A stretch of DNA of 64,000 bases from Hirschia sp964351655 (GTDB taxonomy: Bacteria; Pseudomonadota; Alphaproteobacteria; Caulobacterales; Hyphomonadaceae): contig CAYGPD010000007.1 in NCBI GenBank assembly GCA_964351655.1, positions 1-64,000 on the forward strand, read 5' to 3'. The position numbers and the translations under genes were made by a program. A model generated the notes under the pieces. The model was not told the origin of the DNA. It made no database searches and was given only the letters and a program-made list of their open reading frames with translations. Of this stretch, positions 8,501-17,240 are shown piece by piece. Position 1 is the stretch's first letter. The number at the start of each line of letters is the position of its first letter.

Positions 8501-9280
8501 TCAAGCAACATGCGTCTCAACCTTACCATCTTCATTGCTTTTTGAACGCAATGCGTCTGAATTTGCGACACTAACTGTTGAATGTTTTCTAGCGTGAGCA
8601 CGCTCTACTTTGGGCTGCTTAGGGTCGATGTAAAGCTGCTTAATAGCCTCCACCATCAATACACCACCAAATCCAGACCAGGCAATTTCTCCTGTCTTTT
8701 CCCATGCTTCAGCTGCAGAAGTCACAAACTTCCAACTGAGTGGTGGCGCATATAAAGCACGCGTCCATGCAGTCGGTTGAAACATAGCATTCTGAAGTAA
8801 ACCATCGAGCTGCCGCTTAGTATAAGGGCGACCGTGGCCAAATGGTGTAGACTCCGCCTGCGACCACAGTCCGGAACGATTAGCAGCTACCATCAAGATA
8901 CGTGCTTCTGGAGCTGCTACACGCCAAAGTTCGCGCATTAATCGATCAGGGTTATCTGCATCTTCCAAGCCATGAATGACCAGAATACGATCAAATACAG
9001 CATCCGCGAAAGGTAGACGGTCTTCTTCCACTAAGGTCGTTGAACTTTGCTCAGCAGAAGGCCAACAGACCGCCCCTTGTGCAGCAGGGGCGGCACTGAT
9101 AGCGCGGCGGGTGTCTTGAGAATATGTATTGAGGAAATCTTGGCCATAGCCAAAGCTTAAAACATCAAGATCATCTGCGTGCGGCCATATTGCCTCGATG
9201 CGACGCAGAATCATATTATGCGCTGCCTTTCCAAGCGGCGTTCCATAAAATGCTTTCAAACGCCCAACTTCAACGCGCAA
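8501..9280 (-). CDS. SAM-dependent methyltransferase-like protein
   Basis: A 259-residue protein whose central part looks like a class I methyltransferase: VLSFGYGQDF at the motif I position, RLPFADAVFDRILVIHGLE as motifs II/III, and a RELWRVAAPEARILMV segment. Motif I lacks the usual GxGxG, so SAM binding may be altered. The N-terminus (RLKAFYGTPLGK) resembles the small alphaproteobacterial methyltransferases often found divergent from gloB, as here. The start is TTG at 9280, supported by a strong GGAGGG about 9 bases upstream and the lack of another good start. The C-terminal 50 residues are polar and basic. The substrate is unknown. Confidence 0.75.
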   Translation of the reverse strand: MRVEVGRLKAFYGTPLGKAAHNMILRRIEAIWPHADDLDVLSFGYGQDFLNTYSQDTRRAISAAPAAQGAVCWPSAEQSSTTLVEEDRLPFADAVFDRILVIHGLEDADNPDRLMRELWRVAAPEARILMVAANRSGLWSQAESTPFGHGRPYTKRQLDGLLQNAMFQPTAWTRALYAPPLSWKFVTSAAEAWEKTGEIAWSGFGGVLMVEAIKQLYIDPKQPKVERAHARKHSTVSVANSDALRSKSNEDGKVETHVA

Positions 9281-9357
9281 ACGCTTTGCCCTCCAAGAAT
9301 AATTGCATACTATCTAACCTTATCTCACTCTGTTCACTGAATATAGGTACTCAAAAA

Positions 9358-10143
9358 ATGATAGATTCACCGTCAACTGCTCCAATTGTGTGCATGTTTG
9401 AGTGCTTAAGCGACAATTATGGGTACTTAATACACCATCCTGCATCAAATCAGACCATTTGCATTGATTCTCCCGATGCTGATTTAATCCTTGCAAAAGC
9501 AGCCTCCCTAAACTGGACTATAACCCAGATTTGGAACACCCACTGGCATCCCGATCATGCGGGCGGAAACGCAAAAATTCAATCAGAAACTGGATGTCAT
9601 ATTTCAGGGCCCAACGAAGTTCATTCGCGCCTGCAAGCACCACTAAATACCACTCTCGCTGGCGGAGAAACACTGAAACTAGGAGAATTGGATGTGTTCG
9701 TTATAGCAACGCCTGGTCACACGCTTGAACATATCAGCTACTACATTCCAGCCATATCATCTGTATTTGTAGGTGACACTCTATTTGCGCTTGGGTGTGG
9801 ACGCATGTTTGAGGGAAATCCTGAGATGTTCTGGGATAGTCTTCAAAAGATACGCAATTTACCTGACAACACAAAAATCTACTGCGCACATGAATACACG
9901 TTGAGCAATCTGAAGTTTGCAGAATCTGTCGATCCAGAAAATCAACATCTAAAAACTTACAGCCAATCTATCCGCGCATTACGGCAACAAAATCACCCTA
10001 CCATTCCGGCTCTTTTGGGTCAGGAAAAAGCATGCAATCCGTTTTTAAGGTCTGATAATCTTAACTTCCAAACTAAACTTGGAACTGCAAGTAACAGCGT
10101 TCAAACATTCGCATTATTGCGAAAAATGAAAGACGACTTCTAA
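9358..10143 (+). CDS. gloB: Hydroxyacylglutathione hydrolase (glyoxalase II)
   Basis: Hydrolyses S-lactoylglutathione to D-lactate and glutathione, completing methylglyoxal detoxification. The 261-residue product has the metallo-beta-lactamase metal motif THWHPDH, the second-shell TPGHTLEH, the GDTLFALGCGRMFEG segment typical of GloB and a later CAHEYTLSN with a further metal/substrate residue. The open frame extends upstream to 9190 through the divergent methyltransferase gene. The ATG at 9358 gives the family N-terminus. The 76-base gap to the divergent gene must hold both promoters. Confidence 0.93.
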   Translation: MIDSPSTAPIVCMFECLSDNYGYLIHHPASNQTICIDSPDADLILAKAASLNWTITQIWNTHWHPDHAGGNAKIQSETGCHISGPNEVHSRLQAPLNTTLAGGETLKLGELDVFVIATPGHTLEHISYYIPAISSVFVGDTLFALGCGRMFEGNPEMFWDSLQKIRNLPDNTKIYCAHEYTLSNLKFAESVDPENQHLKTYSQSIRALRQQNHPTIPALLGQEKACNPFLRSDNLNFQTKLGTASNSVQTFALLRKMKDDF

Positions 10144-10153
10144 ACCATTAAGT

Positions 10154-10915
10154 TTAGCGCGATACAGCAAATGCACGCGCAATAGCTTCAGAAGATGGTC
10201 TACCTGCAAATCCATCAGCGGGCGCGACGGCAATAAACAACTGACTGCCTTGAATAGAAAGACCAGCTTTATCACCCAAGCTCAATGAAATAGAATTCAC
10301 CCCTGTTTCCTTGCGAGCCTGCGCTCGCTCAAGCCCTCGTGAGGCCACCTGAACAGCCTCTAATGACCAGTCAGCATAGTCTTCCAATTCAGCATTCACC
10401 GTAATCGATGGTGCTTGCCCTAAAATAACTGCCAACTGCCCTGACACAATATCCAGTTCAGCCATAAAATCCTCAGGATGCGGCGGAGGTATAATTGCAC
10501 TTGAACCTGCATCCAAAGACGTGGGAGCACCCTGCCTGTCTCCAAATGGAAACACAATCACATTGCCTAATTCAGTGACACGTAAAAAGAGCCGGCCTGT
10601 ATCCGTACGATAAAACTGATCTCCACGCGGACCATTACTCGTATTCAGAGCATAAACCTCACTATCATCTTCATATTGAAGCAAAGCATGCGGGCCAGTA
10701 CGATCAAACAAAAACCGCTTACCAGATGAGGAATCTAGATAAAACGCTGGCCGCGTACTTGGTGCCAATTGCGCATTCAGCATAGACACGAGGTCAGCAT
10801 TTGGAGAGCGTTGTGGATTCACCGCCAAAGCAGGCGCGCTCCAGCCTGTTACCAGAGCAGTACTAACGACTAATATCCGAGAGATGTTTCGACGTGGTTG
10901 TTTCATGAGTCTCAT
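10154..10915 (-). CDS. Exported protein, possibly DUF4908 group
   Basis: A 253-residue protein with an N-terminal signal peptide (basic RRN, hydrophobic core, ALA cleavage-like site near residue 31). The mature part contains two short beta-rich stretches (KRFLFDRTG, GRLFLRVTELGN) and a C-terminal region with SLSLGDKAGLSIQGSQLF. From memory it resembles a family of unknown function common in Caulobacterales and relatives (DUF4908), but this is not certain. It is convergent with gloB and downstream of phaB on the same strand, with 150 bases between. Confidence 0.7.
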   Translation of the reverse strand: MRLMKQPRRNISRILVVSTALVTGWSAPALAVNPQRSPNADLVSMLNAQLAPSTRPAFYLDSSSGKRFLFDRTGPHALLQYEDDSEVYALNTSNGPRGDQFYRTDTGRLFLRVTELGNVIVFPFGDRQGAPTSLDAGSSAIIPPPHPEDFMAELDIVSGQLAVILGQAPSITVNAELEDYADWSLEAVQVASRGLERAQARKETGVNSISLSLGDKAGLSIQGSQLFIAVAPADGFAGRPSSEAIARAFAVSR

Positions 10916-11068
10916 AAAGCCATTCGACTAGGGCAGATTTTAGGCAGAATTGCTATCAATTTAGAAAGAAGCAGATCAATTTGCCAAGACTGCTTCTCTC
11001 CAAATCAATAGTGACCCTAACTTATTAACCCTAAATTTATATCGAAATTGACACCTTACGAATTAATA

Positions 11069-11794
11069 TTAAGACGAAATATATTGTCCGCCATTGGCTG
11101 ATAACGTTGCTCCTGTCATGAAGGATGCCCCTTCCGACGCTAAAAAAGAAACACAAGAAGCTATTTCAGAAGCCTTCCCTAAACGCCCAACAGGAATGGA
11201 TGATACAATCCCTTCCAACACCTTCTCAGGCACAGCGCTGACCATTTCCGTATCAATATAGCCTGGGCAAATTGTATTCACAGTGATGCCTTTGCGAGCT
11301 GTTTCCATGGCCAATGCTTTGGAAAAGCCGATTAATCCCGCTTTAGCTGCTGCATAGTTGGTCTGCCCCATTTGCCCCTTTTGTCCATTTATGGATGAGA
11401 TATTGATAATCCGCCCCCATCCCTTGTCACGCATTCCATGTATAACGGCTTGGGAAAGGTTGAAGGCAGATGTAAGATCCACGCGGATCACATCGTCCCA
11501 TTGCGCTCTACTCATTTTGTGCAGCATAGCATCTCGCGTAATGCCCGCATTGTTCACAAGCACATCAACCGCCCCAAGCTGATCTTCAATCGTTGCCACG
11601 CCAGCGTGACAAGCATCATAATCCCCCACATCAAACTTAAAGACGCGAATACCAAGCTCCTTTGCACATGCGTTTGCAGCGTCTTCATTGCCGCAGTAAT
11701 TAGCCGCAACCTTGTATCCGTCCTTCGATAGTTGTTCAGAAATTGCGCGCCCGATTCCGCGCGTTCCACCTGTCACCAATGCAACTTTTTCCAT
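11069..11794 (-). CDS. phaB: Acetoacetyl-CoA reductase
   Basis: NADPH-dependent reductase making (R)-3-hydroxybutyryl-CoA for polyhydroxybutyrate synthesis. The 241-residue short-chain dehydrogenase has the cofactor loop GGTRGIGR (9-16), NNAGITRD, the Ser in INISSINGQKGQ and the catalytic YAAAK. The INGQKGQMGQTNY sequence is characteristic of PhbB rather than FabG. It diverges from phaR, encoding the PHA-responsive repressor. No phaA or phaC lies in the window. Confidence 0.9.
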   Translation of the reverse strand: MEKVALVTGGTRGIGRAISEQLSKDGYKVAANYCGNEDAANACAKELGIRVFKFDVGDYDACHAGVATIEDQLGAVDVLVNNAGITRDAMLHKMSRAQWDDVIRVDLTSAFNLSQAVIHGMRDKGWGRIINISSINGQKGQMGQTNYAAAKAGLIGFSKALAMETARKGITVNTICPGYIDTEMVSAVPEKVLEGIVSSIPVGRLGKASEIASCVSFLASEGASFMTGATLSANGGQYISS

Positions 11795-12101
11795 ATCGCT
11801 TCTCCCGTAGCTGACGCTCGCCTATTTCATGAAAAAGCACGCACAGGCATCCTCTTTTGGGATACTCTTCGTCATGCCGGAAATAAGCCGAGCCAATCCT
11901 CATAGAAAATACTATGTTGCAGTGCAGCACAAGTGATATTATGGTAGCCATAGTAGATATCTACTTATAGGCTATAATTGGTTGGTCCATTTGCGAATTG
12001 TGCAGAGCAATAGTAAGTCTAATTCCAACAAATACGATTCGAGTAAAAAGTAGGAACGATCTAGGCAGCCTGCATGCCCTTTAGTTTTGGAAGAGAGCGA
12101 T
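11795..12101. promoter_or_regulatory. phaB-phaR divergent control region
   Basis: This 307-base gap separates two divergent genes of the same pathway and must contain both promoters. It is A/T-rich near 11960-12060. It holds a TTGC-N3-GCAG site (listed separately). No small gene is supported. Confidence 0.6.
11917..11927. promoter_or_regulatory. Candidate PhaR operator
   Basis: TTGCAGTGCAG fits the pattern CTGC-N3-GCAG, known from memory as the PhaR target in Rhodobacter, with one mismatch. It lies in the phaB-phaR divergent region, where PhaR autoregulation would be expected. The assignment is inference from motif plus position. Confidence 0.45.
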
Positions 12102-12737
12102 ATGACGACGTCCAACGGGACCGCCGATAAAATCATTATCAAAAAATACGCCAATCGTCGTCTCTATGATACGAATGCCAGCGCTTATGTAACACTAGAT
12201 CACTTAGCCCGACTTGTGCGAGAAAAGCGGGATTTTATTGTCCAAGATGCCAAAACGGGAGAAGATTTAACCCGAAGCGTACTCACTCAAATTATTTTTG
12301 AGCAAGAAAATAAAGAAGAAGGCGTCCTTCCTATCAGTTTCTTGCGCCAAGTTATTCAACTCTATGGCGAAAGCATGCAGTCGATTTTGCCGTCATATCT
12401 TGAGCTATCGATGAATACCTTCCTCAGCCAACAAGAAAAATGGCGCGAGCAAATCGAAAAAACAGCTACTAACTCTAGCGCGTCTTCACTCTTCGAAACA
12501 CAGATTAGGCACAATATCTCCCTATTTGAAGAAACTATGCGGATGTTTACGGCACCTCCAAAGCCAGCTGAAAATGCTCCAACTCCCGCATCATCGACTT
12601 ATAAGAGCAATAAAAAGCCCTCAAGCGATGCCCCTGAATCCGAAAAGAATGACGACACATCTTCCGCCTTGAGTGCACTGCAACAACAAATGGCAGATAT
12701 GCAGCGCCAAATCGAGCAGCTGGCAAAAAACAACTAA
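12102..12737 (+). CDS. phaR: Polyhydroxyalkanoate synthesis repressor PhaR
   Basis: A DNA-binding and PHB-granule-binding regulator of phasin and PHA synthesis genes. The 211-residue product has the N-terminal domain IIKKYANRRLYDTNASAYVTL, which is nearly invariant in PhaR, followed by the PHB-binding-type region around SFLRQVIQLYGESMQ. A low-complexity Pro/Ser linker and a Gln-rich C-terminal coiled coil (LQQQMADMQRQIEQL) end it. The ATG at 12102 is chosen because GGAAGAG precedes it; the TTG at 12087 overlaps that ribosome-binding site. It is divergent from phaB. Confidence 0.92.
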   Translation: MTTSNGTADKIIIKKYANRRLYDTNASAYVTLDHLARLVREKRDFIVQDAKTGEDLTRSVLTQIIFEQENKEEGVLPISFLRQVIQLYGESMQSILPSYLELSMNTFLSQQEKWREQIEKTATNSSASSLFETQIRHNISLFEETMRMFTAPPKPAENAPTPASSTYKSNKKPSSDAPESEKNDDTSSALSALQQQMADMQRQIEQLAKNN

Positions 12738-12833
12738 ATAAAATTTAGAGCGCAGTTACATATTACGCTAATTCACCCGTCGATCCGCATCCACACCAGC
12801 GACATATGGCAAGCTTTTTGCTAGATATACACT

Positions 12834-13166
12834 ATGCGAATCTCTTCTCTTTCTGCGGTAAGCGCCGCCAAACGCCGTTTTACGGACCACACACCTGATC
12901 GTCGGATTAGGGTAGAAGAGCGCCGTCAATTTGATCGCCGAAGCCAAACACGCAAGAACTCTCAACAACGCGCGCAGCACACAAGCGGACATGCAGACCC
13001 GCTGAATATGAACACATCATCACTACCCAGCGCGACCTTCCTTGCACACATATTAGGTCAACAAAACGAACAATCAGCCCAAAAGAGTACCAACTTAGCA
13101 GCTGAGCGGGCATATGATAAAATCAAAAACCCGCACCTACGCCCGCTACATTCTCGCAACGCATAA
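12834..13166 (+). CDS. Hypothetical small basic protein
   Basis: A 110-residue open frame following phaR by 96 bases. The first half is strongly basic with repeated RR pairs (RRFTD, DRRIRVEERRQFDRRS). The second half holds a hydrophobic ATFLAHILGQ segment followed by a helical, charged end. No signal peptide or known domain is recognised, and there is no clear Shine-Dalgarno. The regular use of arginine and the short conserved-looking hydrophobic patch suggest a real gene, but comparative evidence is lacking. Confidence 0.45.
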   Translation: MRISSLSAVSAAKRRFTDHTPDRRIRVEERRQFDRRSQTRKNSQQRAQHTSGHADPLNMNTSSLPSATFLAHILGQQNEQSAQKSTNLAAERAYDKIKNPHLRPLHSRNA

Positions 13167-13205
13167 TAAACGCTTATTATAAAAAATTAGAAATACTCGC
13201 TGGGC

Positions 13206-13601
13206 TTAGCGACCATTTTTATCCAACTTTGTCAGCACCATTTCCAACAGACCTTCAATACGGTCTATCCGCTCGTGCAAGCCCATTATCATTTCTCGGC
13301 TCACACCGCCGCCACCCTCTTGGGGATGCCCAATTCCTTCGGCTTTATCTTGGCGCTTAGTTTCTTGCGCAAGATCACCTACGCCGCAATATTTCGCAAC
13401 GATTTCAGGGTTCACTGACAATGTGTCAGCAAATGCGTAAATCTCTGAAACACTGATTGCACGGCGATCATCAAAAATCATATCGACTTCATCAATCGAC
13501 ATACCTGAACTACGCGCAAGACTATCACGACCAAGCCCAAGCGACCTTAACCGATCATCGAACCAGTCATAGTCAAAGAAAAGTGCCATATGGGGCAACA
13601 C
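13206..13601 (-). CDS. Small helix-turn-helix-like protein
   Basis: A 131-residue protein whose first 70 residues (FDDRLRSLGLGRDSLARSSGMSIDEVDMIF...) have the spacing of a short XRE-like helix-turn-helix, with ISVSEIYAFADTLSVNP as the following helices. A C-terminal helix (LHERIDRIEGLLEMVLTKL) may be a coiled coil. The start is either GTG at 13601 or ATG at 13589. The first is only 5 bases from the end of the upstream membrane-protein gene, suggesting an operon. It is probably a regulator. The DNA target is unknown. Confidence 0.65.
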   Translation of the reverse strand: MLPHMALFFDYDWFDDRLRSLGLGRDSLARSSGMSIDEVDMIFDDRRAISVSEIYAFADTLSVNPEIVAKYCGVGDLAQETKRQDKAEGIGHPQEGGGGVSREMIMGLHERIDRIEGLLEMVLTKLDKNGR

Positions 13602-13606
13602 CTACT

Positions 13607-14191
13607 CTACCTGCCAAACCCTTCGCCGACTGCAAAGTCGCGTCGGGCGGATACAATTGTTACAACAACACCGGCCAAGACATCCAGAAGACACATGATC
13701 GATAGGATGAAGAATACAGAGGTTGCGAAATTTTTGAACAGCAAAAATTCAACAAGTGCGAGAATAAACAGTAACATTGATATTGCATGGTTCACAATCG
13801 TCGCCGCACCCGTACTTGTCGATTTCAAAACTTCCATAAACAAAAATGCAAGGCCTAAAATAAGCAGTATATCGCCAGATGAAATCGCCCACTCTGTATT
13901 GTCCGCAACCATTGGGATATTCCAGACTGGCGCGTTCAACAATTCAAGCATGTGTGGAGTCTTGTCCAAAGCAACTGCCGCGCCGTCAACGATTTGCACA
14001 GCTGGATCATCTGAACTGCGCGAGAATGCCAGCAGATTATAAATAATAATTGGAATAGAAAGCAGCGGAAAAATTCCAAAAAGTGCGCGCATGCCTTGTC
14101 CCCTATCAGATGGTTTCGACTTTTGTTTGCCCTTTATGGAAGACTTGTCATCCAAACGGCCTGCAGCACCCGTAACCAAAAAATCAAACAT
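13607..14191 (-). CDS. Integral membrane protein of unknown function
   Basis: A 194-residue protein with a short basic cytoplasmic N-terminus and about four hydrophobic helices (around residues 35-57, 105-122, 130-152 and 155-180). One periplasmic segment contains PHMLELLNAPVWNIPM. No enzyme motif is seen. It lies between a GT2 glycosyltransferase gene upstream and the small HTH-like gene downstream, all on the minus strand, so it may belong to the surface-glycan group. Confidence 0.7.
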   Translation of the reverse strand: MFDFLVTGAAGRLDDKSSIKGKQKSKPSDRGQGMRALFGIFPLLSIPIIIYNLLAFSRSSDDPAVQIVDGAAVALDKTPHMLELLNAPVWNIPMVADNTEWAISSGDILLILGLAFLFMEVLKSTSTGAATIVNHAISMLLFILALVEFLLFKNFATSVFFILSIMCLLDVLAGVVVTIVSARRDFAVGEGFGR

Positions 14192-14252
14192 TTGAAAGTC
14201 CCAAGCTCACCTATACGTCGCTTTGATGCAAGGGGACGCTAAGGAAATCCGA

Positions 14253-15014
14253 TTAAAGTTCGTCCATTCCACCAGGATGACGACGACGTTTTCGCAACCA
14301 TAGCACACCGCGCAAATCAGAAAAGGCCACACCTAACCGTCCTAAATTCGTATATTTTGAAATCCCAAATTCACGTTGCTTATGGCTTACCGGAACAGCC
14401 TCAACTTCATATCCTTCAGCCTTCATCAATGCAGGCATATAACGATGCATATGATCAAAATACGGAAGCATCATAAATGCGTCGCGTTTAAAAGCCTTTG
14501 CACCGCACCCTGAATCACTGTGCTCATCTTTCAACAAACCTTGCCGTACTTGATTCGCCAAACGAGACCCAAACTTCTTCCACGAGGAATCCTGACGTTT
14601 GGCCCGCACTCCCTGCACCAACCCTAAATTACTCGCAGCATCAGGCCGCGTCAGTTTCGCAACGAGCGCAGGAATATCTACTGGAGGGTTTTGCCCATCT
14701 CCGTCCAAAGTCGCTATAATGGGGGCTTTTGCAACAAGAACTCCTGAACGAATTGCGCGGCTCTGCCCTGCATTTTTACGATGTCCCAAAACACGCAAAG
14801 CCGGAAATTTTTCCTTCAACGCAAGCAGTTTGGCGCGGGTGTCGTCCGTAGACGCATCATCTACCAAGATCATCTCGTAAGCGCGCCCATCCAATGCTTG
14901 CGCAATCTCAGCAACAAGCACCTCAACATTACCAGATTCATTGTGTACTGGAATCACAACAGAGATCTCAAGTTTGCCGCTTGTCGTTTCTCTCGTTTGG
15001 TTTAGTTCAGACAA
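14253..15014 (-). CDS. Glycosyltransferase family 2 (dolichyl-phosphate-mannose-synthase-like)
   Basis: A 253-residue cytoplasmic GT-A enzyme: SVVIPVHNESGNVEVL at the start, LVDDASTDDT, then the DGDGQNPP metal motif, and SGCGAKAFKRDAF as the acceptor-side segment. It most resembles polyprenyl-phosphate sugar synthases of the DPM1/ArnC type, which feed membrane GT39/ArnT enzymes such as the one encoded divergently at 15325. The lack of C-terminal membrane helices fits DPM1 better than ArnC. It begins with TTG at 15014, with AAAGGCG upstream and no earlier usable ATG. Confidence 0.85.
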   Translation of the reverse strand: MSELNQTRETTSGKLEISVVIPVHNESGNVEVLVAEIAQALDGRAYEMILVDDASTDDTRAKLLALKEKFPALRVLGHRKNAGQSRAIRSGVLVAKAPIIATLDGDGQNPPVDIPALVAKLTRPDAASNLGLVQGVRAKRQDSSWKKFGSRLANQVRQGLLKDEHSDSGCGAKAFKRDAFMMLPYFDHMHRYMPALMKAEGYEVEAVPVSHKQREFGISKYTNLGRLGVAFSDLRGVLWLRKRRRHPGGMDEL

Positions 15015-15324
15015 TTGCTACGCCTTTTCCCGATACATCAGTCACTATAATTCGTTCAATCAGACATTCCCGCAAAAGGGATTGCAAGGGGCTTTAATCG
15101 TGTTTAAGGGCATTTGCCTAGACAACGAAATAAAAAACATGCGAAAATTACAGACCAAATTGTGCTACGAGGCCAAATAGTCGATGTCAGTGCGCATGCA
15201 GACCAATGGTAGTTTTTTATGGCATCAAATGCCATAGCATGTTCAAAGATAATCAAAGACTGATTTGCCAAACATATCTTTCGTCTACACAACCGCATAA
15301 GACAGAAAGTCTCAGGATACGCCG
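15015..15324. other. Divergent intergenic region, no gene seen
   Basis: 310 bases between two divergent glycosyltransferase genes. It must hold their promoters. No reading frame with a ribosome-binding site, no clear repeat and no RNA fold was recognised. Confidence 0.5.
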
Positions 15325-17214
15325 ATGCAAATTCTCGACACGCTCTCTAAAGGCCTTCGCCCGTATATCGTGATTTCACTTCTAATGGCGGTTTTGTCCC
15401 TTCCCGGCGTTTTTTCAATGCCGGTTATGGATCGTGATGAAGCACGCTTCACCCAAGCTTCTGCACAAATGCTGGAGACTAATGATTATGTGGTCATTCG
15501 ATTTCATGAAGGTTTACGCAACAAAAAGCCCGTAGGGATTCATTGGCTTCAGGCTGCTAGTGTCGCAAGTCTTTCAGATGTTGATGATCGCCAAATCTGG
15601 GCTTTTCGAGTTCCATCATTTCTTGGAGCCATCCTCGCTGCCCTTTCAACTTTCTGGGCTGCATCATGCCTATTTTCTCGTCGTGCTGCTCTCATCTCTT
15701 CAGTTTTATTGGGCGCTACGCTCCTTTTATCCTCAGAAGCGCACATTGCCAAAACAGACGCCGCGATGGTCGGTTTCATTGCCCTAGCAATGGCATGTCT
15801 GGCACAGTTCAGGGCAAGAGCAAACGCAGAGCAGACCACCAAGAAGGGGGTAAGCACGACATATACAGTCGGCAATAAGGCCCTTGCCATGGTCTTCTGG
15901 TTTGCCCTCGCTTGGGGCGTACTTATCAAAGGCCCGGTTGCCCCTATGGTCGTCGGGCTTGCCATAGCAGGCCTCGCACTCTGGGAGCGGAGATACAATT
16001 GGTTGAAACCATTGATATTTTGGCCTGGTCCAATTCTATTTGTCTGGATTGCCCTTCCTTGGTTTGTTGCTGTGCATTTCGCAACTGAAGGTGCATTCCT
16101 CCACGAAAGTGTAGAGGTCGACTTGGGACCCAAACTTGTCTCGGGAGCCGAAGGTCATAGCGCTCCCCCAGGCACTCATTTACTTGGGCTGCCACTCATG
16201 ATGTGGCCTTCCATACTCTTTTTGATACCTGGGTTAGCCCTCACATTTAAGCAAGCATTTCAACCTGTTAAGACAACTAAGAATAAACTTCCCCCTCTAT
16301 CAGAATGGAAATTTCTACTCGCGTGGGCCATTCCTACTTGGCTAGTGTTTGAGGCTATGCCGACAAAGCTAGCGCACTACCCTATGCCAACCTACCCTGC
16401 ACTCGCTATGATGGCTGGTATTGCACTTGATTATATAATCTCAAACAGCAAAGAAGCCCCTCCTGCATGGAGCCGTTGGCTATCTCTCGCTATGTTCGCC
16501 ATTGGAGCATTTGTGCTGCTGGCTATTCTATCTCCTTGGGGGTTAGAAGCACTTCGCTCCGATGCGGCTGGTGACTTTGGGCTAGAAAGCTTAAGAGTTT
16601 CAAGTATTTGGAACGCCGATTGGCAAGCGGTTGGCGCACCAATTTGGCCTTTTGTTCTTGCTATCCTTATTGTTTCGACAACCATCTATTTCTTTATCCA
16701 ACAAAAATTTGAAGCCGCTCTTCTAAGCTTAGTTGGCTGTGCATTAGTCGTTGGTGTTAGCTTACGGACGGTTGTTTTGCCAAACCAGACTTGGGTAATA
16801 GCAACAGATGCAGCTATGAAAGCTCTCGATGGTGTTTGCGGATTCCCAGAAGAAAGCGCTGCTCGCAAACAATCCACACACTGTGCTCATATTGTAGCAC
16901 CCCATAAGGTTAGAGCAATTACCTATGCTGAACCAAGTTTTGTATTTTCGTTAAATGGACAAATTCTACTTCCACCTAAAGCAAACTCAACATTGCCTTC
17001 TATTGCAGAAGAAGCACGCCCCGTTTGGTTGATAAATATTCAAAAACCTGTTGGACTTCAGGCGTTTAGAGAAATTATATCACAAGCAGCTGCTGCAGAT
17101 CGTTGTGTTCAAATATCGCGAGAGTTTGTAAAAAATTATTCTAACAATGATGCATCTGAACTTGTCGCTATAGCCGTAGCTTCAACAAGCTGCACAGATT
17201 CCGCACAAGAATAG
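15325..17214 (+). CDS. ArnT/PMT-like membrane glycosyltransferase (GT39 type)
   Basis: A 629-residue polytopic protein with about 11-12 membrane helices. The first periplasmic loop MPVMDRDEARFTQASAQML, followed by KKPVGIHWLQAASV, matches the Asp/Glu-containing loop of ArnT and related GT39 enzymes. These transfer a sugar from a polyprenyl-phosphate carrier to lipid A or protein in the periplasm. The C-terminal 130 residues form a soluble periplasmic domain. ATG at 15325 has AGGA upstream. The adjacent DPM1-like enzyme is a plausible donor-making partner. The sugar and acceptor cannot be deduced. Confidence 0.85.
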   Translation: MQILDTLSKGLRPYIVISLLMAVLSLPGVFSMPVMDRDEARFTQASAQMLETNDYVVIRFHEGLRNKKPVGIHWLQAASVASLSDVDDRQIWAFRVPSFLGAILAALSTFWAASCLFSRRAALISSVLLGATLLLSSEAHIAKTDAAMVGFIALAMACLAQFRARANAEQTTKKGVSTTYTVGNKALAMVFWFALAWGVLIKGPVAPMVVGLAIAGLALWERRYNWLKPLIFWPGPILFVWIALPWFVAVHFATEGAFLHESVEVDLGPKLVSGAEGHSAPPGTHLLGLPLMMWPSILFLIPGLALTFKQAFQPVKTTKNKLPPLSEWKFLLAWAIPTWLVFEAMPTKLAHYPMPTYPALAMMAGIALDYIISNSKEAPPAWSRWLSLAMFAIGAFVLLAILSPWGLEALRSDAAGDFGLESLRVSSIWNADWQAVGAPIWPFVLAILIVSTTIYFFIQQKFEAALLSLVGCALVVGVSLRTVVLPNQTWVIATDAAMKALDGVCGFPEESAARKQSTHCAHIVAPHKVRAITYAEPSFVFSLNGQILLPPKANSTLPSIAEEARPVWLINIQKPVGLQAFREIISQAAAADRCVQISREFVKNYSNNDASELVAIAVASTSCTDSAQE

Positions 17215-17240
17215 TCTCGCCGAACTAAGTTGGGAAAAAC

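Noticed and set aside
15549..16133. 194-codon minus-strand frame inside the ArnT-like gene
   Set aside because: It is antisense to a clear polytopic transferase and low in recognisable structure.
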